The position numbers and the translations under genes were made by a program. Shown piece after piece: positions 46,084 through 54,249 of a stretch of DNA of 64,000 bases. How positions within the stretch are numbered: the stretch's first letter is position 1; each line of letters starts with the position of its first letter. Origin of the DNA: CTSOIL-112 sp964293815. GTDB taxonomy: Bacteria; Pseudomonadota; Gammaproteobacteria; Burkholderiales; Burkholderiaceae. The stretch lies in the NCBI GenBank assembly GCA_964293815.1, contig CAXYYC010000010.1, positions 1 to 64,000 of the forward strand. Reading direction: 5' to 3'. A model generated the notes under the pieces. The model was not told the origin of the DNA, did not search any database, and saw nothing but the letters and a program-made list of their open reading frames with translations.

Positions 46084-48297
46084 CTATTTGGTTTCCAGTT
46101 TGGCAATATTCAATGCGAGACATTTGATGCCTACACCTGTGCCAAAATTAATGTACGCGCGTGAATCTTCACCGCTGCCTTCGAGTTTGACGATCACGCC
46201 GTCACCGAATTTTGCATGGCGCACCGACTGCCCCATGCGATAACCGAGCGTGGTGTTTTCCTTCGCTTTGTACGAGCCGAACGATGGCGCGCTGTTCTCG
46301 CGTTCAATCGCGGTTTGTTCCCATGCGCTGTATTGCGACACGCGCGGCGTGAGCCATTTCAAATGCTCTTCGGGCAGTTCATCCAGAAAGCGCGACTGGA
46401 TGCCATAGCGTGTTTTGCCGTGCAGCATTCGATTGCGCGCCAAGCTCATATACAATTTGTTGCGCGCGCGCGTGATCGCAACGTACATCAAACGACGCTC
46501 TTCTTCCACACCATCGCTGTCACTCAAACTGTTTTCATGCGGAAATAAACCTTCCTCCAATCCGAGGATGAACACACTGTGAAACTCCAAACCTTTGGCG
46601 GCGTGTACGGTCATCAATTGCACTGCATCTTGACCCGCTTGCGCTTGATTGTCGCCCGCTTCCAAAGCAGCATGACTGAGGAATCCGGCCAACGGCGTGA
46701 GAATGCTCGCGTCCTCATTCGCACTGCTTGCCGTAACGTCGGTGGCATAGCCTTCAATCTGTGTGAATGCCGCCGCCGCTGTGACCAACTCATTCAAGTT
46801 ATCGACACGATCCGCGCCCTCTTTGTCCGCTTTGTAATGCGCAATCAAACCGCTGTGTACGATGACGTGATCGACCAATTCAGGTAAGGACAAATGCTGC
46901 GTATCAAAACGCATTCCGTCAATCATACGATTGAACGCACCCAGCTTCGCACCCGCCGTTCCACTCATCGATGACACCGCCGAGAACAGTGAACATTGAT
47001 GCGCGCGCGCCAAATCCTGTAGCTGCTCCAAGGTGCGCGAGCCAATGCCACGCGCCGGAAAATTCACCACGCGCGAGAACGAGGTATCGTCGTGCGGGTT
47101 ATCAATCAGGCGCAAATACGCCAATGCGTGTTTGATTTCCGCGCGCTCAAAAAAGCGCAAACCGCCATACACCCGATATGGAATGCCCGCATTAAACAGC
47201 GCATGTTCGATCAAACGCGATTGCGCATTCGCCCGATACAGCACGGCAATCTCACTGCGCGTCACGCCGTTCGCAATCTGTGCCAAAATTTCATCCACCA
47301 CAAATGCCGACTCGGTAAAGTCCGATTCCGCCTCATACACGCGCACCGCTTCGCCATGCCCGCGATCGGTCCACAACTCCTTGCCCAAGCGATTGCTGTT
47401 ACCACGAATCAATGCATTCGCCGCGCCCAAAATGTGTCCGTATGAACGATAATTCTGCTCCAGTTTAATCACATTACCCTGTGCAAACTCCTGCTCAAAC
47501 AAACGCATATTTTCCACGCGCGCGCCACGAAACGCATAGATCGACTGATCGTCGTCGCCCACCGCCATCACCGCAGTGTTTTTGCCAGTCAATAGTTTAA
47601 GCCATGCGTATTGCAAAGCATTGGTGTCCTGAAATTCATCAACTAAAATATGCGAAAAACGATTTTGATAATGCGTGCGTAGGGCTTCGTTATTACTCAA
47701 CACCTCATACGAACGCAACAATAATTCAGGAAAATCCACCACACCTTCACGCTGACATTGCGCTTCGTAGGCCGCGAAAATCTCCTGCATCCGCCGCTGA
47801 AACGGATCACTCGCTTCGATGTCATGCGCGCGTAGACCCTCCTCTTTCGAGCCGTTGATGAAATATTGCACCTGCTTGGGTGGATAACGCTCGGTATCAA
47901 TATTCATGCTTTTCAGCAAGCGTTTAAGCGCCGAGAGTTGATCCTGCGTATCCAAAATTTGAAAAGTAGAGGGCAAATTCGCATCGCGATAATGCGCGCG
48001 CAAAAAGCGATTGCACAGCCCGTGAAACGTCCCAACCCACATATGCCGCGTATTGATCGGAATCAAAGACGACAACCGCGTGGTCATCTCCTTGGCGGCC
48101 TTGTTCGTGAACGTCACTGCCAAAATCGACGCGGGTGAAGTCTGCCCCGTTTGGATCAGCCAACCCATGCGCGTGGTCAAGACGCGCGTTTTACCCGAGC
48201 CTGCACCCGCGAGGATCAGGATGGATTGATGCGGCAGCGTCACCGCTTCGAGCTGGGTGGGATTGAGCGAGGAGAGATTTTGGTCAAATACGGTCAT
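46084..48297 (-). CDS. uvrD: ATP-dependent DNA helicase UvrD/PcrA
   Basis: A superfamily 1A helicase of 737 residues from the ATG at 48297 (the frame opens at a TTG three codons earlier). Motifs: Walker A AGAGSGKTRV (~32), AVTFTNKAAKEM, VDEFQDTN (motif II), GDDDQSIYAFRGA (motif III), LEQNYRS, TVHAAKGLEF and the VAITRAR motif VI. The C-terminal Tudor-like tail with FGDGVIVKLEGSG supports UvrD/PcrA over Rep. It unwinds DNA in excision and mismatch repair. Confidence 0.96.
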   Translation of the reverse strand: MTVFDQNLSSLNPTQLEAVTLPHQSILILAGAGSGKTRVLTTRMGWLIQTGQTSPASILAVTFTNKAAKEMTTRLSSLIPINTRHMWVGTFHGLCNRFLRAHYRDANLPSTFQILDTQDQLSALKRLLKSMNIDTERYPPKQVQYFINGSKEEGLRAHDIEASDPFQRRMQEIFAAYEAQCQREGVVDFPELLLRSYEVLSNNEALRTHYQNRFSHILVDEFQDTNALQYAWLKLLTGKNTAVMAVGDDDQSIYAFRGARVENMRLFEQEFAQGNVIKLEQNYRSYGHILGAANALIRGNSNRLGKELWTDRGHGEAVRVYEAESDFTESAFVVDEILAQIANGVTRSEIAVLYRANAQSRLIEHALFNAGIPYRVYGGLRFFERAEIKHALAYLRLIDNPHDDTSFSRVVNFPARGIGSRTLEQLQDLARAHQCSLFSAVSSMSGTAGAKLGAFNRMIDGMRFDTQHLSLPELVDHVIVHSGLIAHYKADKEGADRVDNLNELVTAAAAFTQIEGYATDVTASSANEDASILTPLAGFLSHAALEAGDNQAQAGQDAVQLMTVHAAKGLEFHSVFILGLEEGLFPHENSLSDSDGVEEERRLMYVAITRARNKLYMSLARNRMLHGKTRYGIQSRFLDELPEEHLKWLTPRVSQYSAWEQTAIERENSAPSFGSYKAKENTTLGYRMGQSVRHAKFGDGVIVKLEGSGEDSRAYINFGTGVGIKCLALNIAKLETK

Positions 48298-48648
48298 GGT
48301 GTGCAACTTTGCTGAAATTCATTAAGCGTGCATTCTACCGTATCCACCATTTCAACGCGGTATTTCAATTCACGCTCTCTCCTAAAAGCCGATGGCCGAG
48401 GGAGGAGATAGCACAGTAAAAGCCGGTTGACTTCTCACTGTCAACAGCATCAAAGCACCCAAATGTAGGGAGTTGCAAATTGATCTGAGTCAGCATTGCT
48501 TAGGCAAAATACCTCTGCAAACCTTTTTATACAACCAACAATATCACCATCCAGAAATCATTGGATTTGGAGTGTCAGACAGCATTTATCAGACTAAGTA
48601 CTGATCGTTCTATTGAATATGGCGCTAATTGAATCTAAACCTGCTAAC
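48298..48648. other. Intergenic region between uvrD and msrB
   Basis: About 350 bases with no supported gene. A small hairpin GTTGAC/GTCAAC lies near 48428-48446. The region should carry the uvrD promoter, but none is clear. Confidence 0.4.
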
Positions 48649-49053
48649 CTATTTTATGATGGACGCATCATCCGCTTCAGGCTCAAACCGCAAACTCACC
48701 CCATTAATGCAATAACGCAAACCCGTCGTCTGCGGCGGCCCATCAGGAAACACATGCCCGAGATGTGCACCGCACTGGCTGCATACCACCTCGGTGCGAA
48801 TCATCCCATGCGAAGTATCGCGGTGCTCTGCCACCACCTCATTCACCACCGGTGCATCAAAGCTCGGCCAACCACAACCCGCATTAAACTGATGCTCAGA
48901 TTCAAACAATTTCGCATCACACACCACGCAATGATACGCACCATCGTGCCAACTCTCGGCGAACTCGCTCGTGAACGGTCGCTCCGTCCCCTTCTCCTGC
49001 GTCACCTGATACGCCAGTGGTGAAAGTTTTTGGCGTAACTTTTCAACAGTCAT
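48649..49053 (-). CDS. msrB: Peptide methionine-(R)-S-oxide reductase
   Basis: MsrB, 134 residues from the ATG at 49053 (GGAAGGAAAA upstream; the frame opens 19 codons earlier). It reduces methionine-R-sulfoxide in proteins. Two CxxC pairs (CVVCDA, CSQCGA) bind structural zinc; GCGWPSF and the catalytic Cys of LRYCINGVSLRF (~118) are present. Stands alone, not fused to msrA. It is divergent from the following membrane protein gene. Confidence 0.96.
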   Translation of the reverse strand: MTVEKLRQKLSPLAYQVTQEKGTERPFTSEFAESWHDGAYHCVVCDAKLFESEHQFNAGCGWPSFDAPVVNEVVAEHRDTSHGMIRTEVVCSQCGAHLGHVFPDGPPQTTGLRYCINGVSLRFEPEADDASIIK

Positions 49054-49160
49054 TTTTCCTTCCCCTCCAATCAATATAGCTCTGGTTTTATCAATCACCA
49101 CAGTACTCATAACGGTTAAAATGCCGTCAACACCCTTTGAATATCACGTCAGGTATCCAC

Positions 49161-50015
49161 ATGTCTCATTCATTGTCCAAATACTACACCCAAATCAAAC
49201 AACGATTCACTGATCTGAAATCCAATACAACTCACGTCAATATAGATTTATATGCAACGTCACTGACTTATTACAGCCTTTTGTGTTTTGTACCTATACT
49301 GACTTTAATTCTCAGTATTTTACAGTCTCTAAGTGTGGACAACGCCTTACACAGTATGATTAAAGAGTTTTTATTACCGATGGCAAACTCAGGTAAGGAA
49401 ATCGGCGGTTATCTATTTGACTTTATTGGCAAAACTCAAAGCAGTTTTCTACACAATAGCGGTGTGGCTCTGTTTTGTTTAACTGCACTATTGTTACTAA
49501 AACAAGTAGAACAAGCGATTAACAGCATTTGGCAAGCCCAGCGCACTCGCTCAATATGGATGCAATTAATTCAATACAGTTTAATATTAATATTCGCCAC
49601 CATCATTTTTGCGCTCGCATCATTTTTAAAGGACTTCAAGCATTCATTATTTGTACATACCCTCGCAGGCGGTTCGAAGCTCGCCTTGTATGCACTCATT
49701 ACCGTAGTGGAAATCACCCGTTTCTGCATTTACGTCATCATCGTCGGATGGATTTATCAATGGACACCCGCCACCCGAGTACACAAAAAAGCCGCATTGG
49801 TTGGCGCGGCGACCTGCATTATTGTTCTCATTCCCGTCAGCCACCTATTTACACAACTAATCGCTTTAAATAACACCTATTCAGCACTATTTAATCAATT
49901 AGCCGCATTAATCATCGTGCTGCTATGGCTCAATTATCTATGGAAAGTGTTTTTATTTGGTTCTCTGGTTAGCTACCTAATCCAACAGCGACTGGACAAA
50001 AAACCAACATCTTGA
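49161..50015 (+). CDS. YihY/BrkB family inner-membrane protein
   Basis: A 284-residue polytopic membrane protein of the YihY (formerly ribonuclease BN, BrkB) family, with six hydrophobic segments. The N-terminal SLTYYSLLCFVPILTLI, the EQAINSIWQA motif and C-terminal LIVLLWLNYLWKVFLFG are typical. The start at 49161 follows AGGTATCCAC; an ATG eight codons upstream is less likely. Biochemical function is unsettled. AT-richer than its neighbours. Convergent with pdxH. Confidence 0.85.
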   Translation: MSHSLSKYYTQIKQRFTDLKSNTTHVNIDLYATSLTYYSLLCFVPILTLILSILQSLSVDNALHSMIKEFLLPMANSGKEIGGYLFDFIGKTQSSFLHNSGVALFCLTALLLLKQVEQAINSIWQAQRTRSIWMQLIQYSLILIFATIIFALASFLKDFKHSLFVHTLAGGSKLALYALITVVEITRFCIYVIIVGWIYQWTPATRVHKKAALVGAATCIIVLIPVSHLFTQLIALNNTYSALFNQLAALIIVLLWLNYLWKVFLFGSLVSYLIQQRLDKKPTS

Positions 50016-50026
50016 TCGAAACATAA

Positions 50027-50665
50027 CTACGGCGCCAGACGGTCACGCAGCCACACACCATTTTCAAAACGATAGCGCAAACGGTCATGCAAGCGGCTCT
50101 TGCGCCCCTGCCAAAACTCCCAACGCTCAGGGATCAAACGATAACCGCCCCAATGCGGCGGACGTGGCGGATTGAGCATAAACTTCGCCCCATATTTCGC
50201 CGCCTCAGCGACCAACCACGCACGCCCCGAAATCGGCTGGCTTTGCGGACTGGCCCACGCGCCGATGCGACTATCCAACGGACGACTGTTGAAATACGCA
50301 TCGCTTTCCTCATCCGATACTTTCTCCACTCGCCCCTCTATGCGCACCACGCGTTCCAACTCCACCCAGTGAAATTGCAAGGCCGCGAACGGATGCTCCG
50401 CCAGCTCCTGTCCTTTGCGACTCAGATAATTCGTGTACCACACAATCCCGCGCGCATCAAAATCCTTAATCAACACAATCCGCGTGCTCGGGCGACCATC
50501 CGCACCCACCGTCGCCAGCGTCATCGCGTTCGGCTCCAGCACCTCACTGTGCAACGCCTCATTAAACCACTGCTCAAACTGCGCAATCGGATCCGCGTGC
50601 GACGCCTCCTCCGACAACTCAGCGCGCTCATAACTTTTACGGATTTGGGAGATATCTTTACTCAT
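50027..50665 (-). CDS. pdxH: Pyridoxamine 5'-phosphate oxidase
   Basis: PdxH, 212 residues from the ATG at 50665; the open frame continues 45 codons upstream inside the neighbouring gene in another frame. It oxidises pyridoxamine- or pyridoxine-phosphate to pyridoxal phosphate with FMN. Seen are MTLATVGADGRPSTRIVLIKDF (FMN binding), TNYLSRKGQELAEHP, SRIGAWASPQS and the C-terminal RLHDRLRYR. The start overlaps the end of the VOC gene by eight bases, so translation is coupled. Confidence 0.96.
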   Translation of the reverse strand: MSKDISQIRKSYERAELSEEASHADPIAQFEQWFNEALHSEVLEPNAMTLATVGADGRPSTRIVLIKDFDARGIVWYTNYLSRKGQELAEHPFAALQFHWVELERVVRIEGRVEKVSDEESDAYFNSRPLDSRIGAWASPQSQPISGRAWLVAEAAKYGAKFMLNPPRPPHWGGYRLIPERWEFWQGRKSRLHDRLRYRFENGVWLRDRLAP

Positions 50666-51047
50666 GACAGACCACACATAATTTATTGCCATCCGGATCG
50701 CGAAAATACGCGCCGTAATAATGCACATGATACTCAGGACGCAAAGCGGGCGCACCTTCGCAAGTCCCACCCAAGTGCAATGCCAAGACATACACCTCAT
50801 CTACCATCACTCGCGTGTTCACCATGAATGCAACCATTTGCCCATTACCCACCGCGTGTGCTTGCTGATTATGCGGTGAACCGATTAAAAACAAAGGCCG
50901 CGCCTGCGCCACACTCGTTTGCCAACCCGCCCACGGACGTGAATATTCGCAAAAGCGCTGCGGATGCCCCAAACATTCCATCAAAGGCTGATAAAAATGC
51001 AAAGCCCGCTCAAAGTCAGATACGCCTACGAATACATGTGAAAACAT
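50658..51047 (-). CDS. VOC family (glyoxalase-like) protein
   Basis: A 129-residue vicinal-oxygen-chelate protein. The FSHVFVGVSDFERALHFYQPLM start and the AYFRDPDGNKLCVVCHE end give two beta-alpha-beta-beta-beta units with putative metal ligands His4 and the late Glu. Typical of small uncharacterised glyoxalase/bleomycin-resistance-type proteins; substrate unknown. Its last codons overlap the pdxH start, so the two are cotranscribed. Confidence 0.85.
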   Translation of the reverse strand: MFSHVFVGVSDFERALHFYQPLMECLGHPQRFCEYSRPWAGWQTSVAQARPLFLIGSPHNQQAHAVGNGQMVAFMVNTRVMVDEVYVLALHLGGTCEGAPALRPEYHVHYYGAYFRDPDGNKLCVVCHE

Positions 51048-51095
51048 AATTCAACTTTCTATGTTGGATACAAGTATCCATAAACTGTAAGAAAT

Positions 51096-51279
51096 CGGAG
51101 CGTTGTTTACACTTTTTCTATGGAAGTTGCTTGAATTTGTCGCTTAAAGGATTTTCCATCAATTTTTGGGATTGTCAAGGACTATGCGGCTTTGCCGTGA
51201 GTTTCTCATCCTTGACAACCCAAAAAATCGATGGTTTGGTCTGTAAGCGAAAAATTCAAAAGTGTAAATAACGCTCGGA
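51096..51279. repeat. Long imperfect inverted repeat (fold-back element)
   Basis: About 75 bases on each side are complementary: AGCGTTGTTTACACTTTT at 51099 onward matches the inverse ending at 51275, and the arms stay paired through TTGTCAAGGA next to a short loop with its own GCGGC/GCCG tip. The left arm has a ~16-base insertion. No reading frame inside. It looks like a degenerate MITE or a BIME-like element. Confidence 0.75.
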
Positions 51280-51354
51280 AAAATTACACATAAACCAAGA
51301 ATTAGCCTTCAATTCATCCACCGCGTTTAATACGAAGCTCGCCCATTCGTCGCT

Positions 51355-51464
51355 GTAACGCAAATGAACGTGCCATTTCATCGGTCGGTTTGCTGTCTGA
51401 GCGTTTGCCTGCAAACGCGAGTTTCAAACCGACCTAATCTTAAGCGTTCATTGCTTTGCGTTAC
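51355..51464. repeat. Nested perfect hairpins
   Basis: Three concentric pairings: GTAACGCAAATGAACG (51355-51370) with 51445-51464, GGTCGGTTTG (51383-51392) with 51425-51434, and GCGTTTGC/GCAAACGC (51401-51418). A long cruciform, immediately after the repeat at 51096-51279. Confidence 0.75.
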
Positions 51465-51482
51465 CGCGAACTTGATTTTTTT

Positions 51483-51514
51483 GACTACTTTTTTGATCAA
51501 GCAAAAAAGTAGTC
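51483..51514. repeat. 13-bp perfect hairpin
   Basis: GACTACTTTTTTG (51483-51495) and its exact complement (51502-51514) around a 6-base loop. Third fold-back in a row, 82 bases beyond the stop of the NucS-like gene. Confidence 0.75.
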
Positions 51515-51595
51515 GCCTCGCGGCGGAGAGCGAAATACTTAATAAACATTCCTAAACCCGCGATTCGCTACGCTTATGGCGAGTCACACTACGAA

Positions 51596-52588
51596 TTACA
51601 TATTATTTTTTGCCAATTGCCAAAGCTGTTGTCCGTCTTTGTTTACCCAATGCCAGTTGCCATTCACAGCTCCGGGCTTTGCTTGCTCTGGGTGTTTTTC
51701 TGTAAAAATCTTCCCAGTAAGAGCTGATATTGCATACTCTTGGCCATCATAATCCCAGCGAATTGCATCGCTTTGCCCTATTTTTCCTGTAATCGTGGCC
51801 CTAAAATAGGGATTATTCTCAACAAATGAAACAAACTCCGGAAGACCATGCTTTAAATAAATTTTATCATTTGCCTTAATGAGGCCGTTTTCAACCAAAA
51901 ACTTCATGGTTCTTTGAGCAACCTTCCTTGTCCCTTGAATCTGTTCCTCATCCTTTTTTTGTATTTCAATTAGATATTGTTTGGCCTCTTGCAAAGGAAT
52001 AATCACCGTAGGCACTATGACCGACTGCCCCTCAAAACAGTATGGCGTTATTTTGATGCAAGTCATGTCTATACCACTTTGTCTTAGCCATAAAACTGTA
52101 GTAGTAATTTCTGTAGAAAAACCTTCAGAGCAAAGAATAATTCTTGGCTTCGATGATAATTCATAAAATTCATCCAATTCAACAAAGTTTTCTATTCGCT
52201 CCTTTGCCTCAGTAGGTTTAATCTGTTCACCACAATATTTTTCAGAGTAAGCAATAAAATAAGGAATAATCATATCAATGGTCATAGATGAAACCATCGC
52301 CGCATAGCGAATCGCTTGTAAATCCGCTAATCCCGCTGCTGAATCCCTTTTCAACTCAACTACGACTAAGTTACCTTCTGTATCAAGCGCAAGAATATCG
52401 AGGCGATCATTGCTATTGCTGAATCGATCAAACTCAATACTCAGAATCAGCAGTTTTTCTCCCAAAATTTCAGGGCATTTCCTAATCCATTCTTGAATAT
52501 CTCGACGCTCCCACATATTCAACTCTCTAAATGTGCTCGCTGGAATCGCAGAGACATTGTGATTGTTTTTTGATATTGAATAAATCAT
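51596..52588 (-). CDS. NucS/DUF91-like PD-(D/E)XK nuclease family protein
   Basis: A 330-residue protein from the ATG at 52588 (TAGAGGGTTTAAAC upstream). Residues ~20-90 read ERRDIQEWIRKCPEILGEKL, then DRLDILALD...LVVVELKRD, which is the PD-(D/E)XK arrangement (Asp, then Glu-x-Lys) of NucS-like endonucleases. The middle ~100 residues are helical. The last ~75 (from about 255) resemble RAMA-type add-on domains with WHWVNKDGQQLWQLA near the end. Base composition is AT-richer than its neighbours and it borders three fold-back repeats, suggesting acquired DNA. A defence or DNA-repair role is possible but unproven. Confidence 0.7.
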   Translation of the reverse strand: MIYSISKNNHNVSAIPASTFRELNMWERRDIQEWIRKCPEILGEKLLILSIEFDRFSNSNDRLDILALDTEGNLVVVELKRDSAAGLADLQAIRYAAMVSSMTIDMIIPYFIAYSEKYCGEQIKPTEAKERIENFVELDEFYELSSKPRIILCSEGFSTEITTTVLWLRQSGIDMTCIKITPYCFEGQSVIVPTVIIPLQEAKQYLIEIQKKDEEQIQGTRKVAQRTMKFLVENGLIKANDKIYLKHGLPEFVSFVENNPYFRATITGKIGQSDAIRWDYDGQEYAISALTGKIFTEKHPEQAKPGAVNGNWHWVNKDGQQLWQLAKNNM

Positions 52589-52620
52589 GTTTAAACCCTC
52601 TATATCTATCATCAACTGCT

Positions 52621-53796
52621 TCAATTACCCCCAAACACTTCCCCAAGCACCTTCACTCCCGCGCGAATTTTCTCTTCCGGCACAGTGACAAACGCAAGGC
52701 GCATGGTATTGCGCACGGGTTCATTCGCGTAGAACGGCGTACCCGGCACATAGGCGATATTGCGTTCCAAGGCTTTTTTCAGCATGTCCTCTGCATCCAT
52801 GCCTTCGGGCAATTCGAGCCAGAGGAACATCCCGCCCGCCGGTTGGTTCCATTTGACATTATTCGGCATGAATTCGGACAGTGCGCCGAGCATGGCCTGC
52901 GCTTGCGCGTGATACAGCGTGCGAATGGTCGGGATGTGTTCGTTCAAAAAGCCGTCTTTGACCACTTCGTACACGGCGCGCTGAGTCAGCGTCGCGGTAT
53001 GTAGATCGGTGGCTTGTTTGACTTGTTCAAATTTTCGCGCGATTTCTTCAGGTGCGACGATGTAGCCCAGACGCAAGCCCGGCGCGAGGATTTTTGAGAA
53101 TGAACCCATCTGAATCACGCGCTCGGGCATACGCGAGAGCAGCGATGGCGGCGGCGCGTTGGTGTACCAGAGTTCGCCATACGGGTCGTCTTCGATCACG
53201 AGCAGATCGAGTTCGCGCGCTTTGCTGACCAATGCTTGACGACGCGTTTCGGTCATCAGGCGACCGGTCGGATTCTGGAAGTTGGGCAAGGCGTAAAGGA
53301 ATTTCGCACCTGCGGCTTGCTCAGCGGTGATTTGCTCGGCATCCAAGCCGTCTCCGTCCGAGGCGAGCGATACATATTTTGGGAAAAATAGGTCGAACGC
53401 TTGCAATGCGCCAAGGTAGGTTGGCGCTTCAACCAGTACTTTGTCACCTTCGTTGATGAATACTTTACCAATCAAATCAAGGGCTTGCTGTGAACCGGAA
53501 ACGATGATGACCTGTTCGGGCTTAATGGCCGTACCGCTTTTGGATTTTTCCGCCGCGACCCATTCACGCAGGGGCGCGTAACCATCGGTGGTGGAGTATT
53601 GCAAGGCGGCTTGTGGCGCGTCTTTCAGTACTTTTTCAAACGCGGCTTTGAGCTGCTCGACGGGGAAGCTGGCATCTGAGGGCAATCCGCCTGCGAATGA
53701 GATGACTTCGGGGCGAGAGGTGACTTTGAGAATTTCACGGATGACGGAGCTTTTGATGGCGGTCGCGCGGGTTGAAAATAAGTTTTGAAGTGACAT
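52621..53796 (-). CDS. PLP-dependent aminotransferase, 2-aminoadipate type
   Basis: A 391-residue fold-type I aminotransferase. FAGGLPSDASFP at the N-terminus, the SGSQQALDLIGKVFI cofactor region, NFQNPTG, and the PLP-binding Lys in MGSFSKILAPGLRLGY (~230) match the LysN/aminoadipate transaminase subgroup, which also includes valine-pyruvate-type enzymes. It could convert 2-aminoadipate to 2-oxoadipate, upstream of glutaryl-CoA in lysine breakdown, but the substrate is only inferred. AAAAGGTCCACCATC precedes the ATG. A palindromic operator candidate lies 100 bases upstream. Confidence 0.85.
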   Translation of the reverse strand: MSLQNLFSTRATAIKSSVIREILKVTSRPEVISFAGGLPSDASFPVEQLKAAFEKVLKDAPQAALQYSTTDGYAPLREWVAAEKSKSGTAIKPEQVIIVSGSQQALDLIGKVFINEGDKVLVEAPTYLGALQAFDLFFPKYVSLASDGDGLDAEQITAEQAAGAKFLYALPNFQNPTGRLMTETRRQALVSKARELDLLVIEDDPYGELWYTNAPPPSLLSRMPERVIQMGSFSKILAPGLRLGYIVAPEEIARKFEQVKQATDLHTATLTQRAVYEVVKDGFLNEHIPTIRTLYHAQAQAMLGALSEFMPNNVKWNQPAGGMFLWLELPEGMDAEDMLKKALERNIAYVPGTPFYANEPVRNTMRLAFVTVPEEKIRAGVKVLGEVFGGN

Positions 53797-53896
53797 GATG
53801 GTGGACCTTTTGGCTAATATCAGTAGAAATCAGTAAAAATTGTGTCAATGATGTATATCGTTGCTGTGCAATCGTTATGTTACTTTAATTCATAAT

Positions 53897-53947
53897 AACA
53901 ATACAGTACCGATACAATTTTAATGATATGGTTGAAACTGTATTGTT
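53897..53947 (-). promoter_or_regulatory. Operator-like palindrome upstream of the aminotransferase
   Basis: AACAATACAGT (53897-53907) and its exact inverse ACTGTATTGTT (53937-53947), 29 bases apart, with a further GATACAA between them. The TGTATTGT-type sequence upstream of an aminotransferase recalls sites of GntR/MocR regulators; no such regulator gene is in the window. Confidence 0.45.
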
Positions 53948-54037
53948 CTGCGTGGCGGTACGGTAATTAATCTCACCCTCATGAGGGTAACAAAATTGGA
54001 CGATGGTTCATATTGAGATGCTATATCAAAGAACTCC

Positions 54038-54150
54038 GTCATACCCGCGTGGGTTTAGTGGGTATCCATGCGTCAATCTAATTTTTGATCGAACACACCC
54101 AGTTAGAACTACGAACTGGATTCCCGCTTAAATCATGCGGGAATGACGAC
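54038..54150. repeat. REP-like inverted pair
   Basis: A ~30-base unit beginning GTCATACCCGC and ending GGGTATCC (54039-54068) recurs inverted at 54118-54147 with GGATTCCCGC...GCGGGAATGAC. Each unit is itself a small hairpin. The pair resembles the REP/BIME elements with GTCATTCCCGC cores common in proteobacteria. Located between rmuC and the aminotransferase gene. Confidence 0.7.
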
Positions 54151-54249
54151 ATGCTTTTTAGATAACCGTCATATCCATCAAATATATCTCTTTAAGCCAA
54201 ATCAGATATTGACCCAACCCGATTCAAAGCAATTTCGACTCATCGTGCA

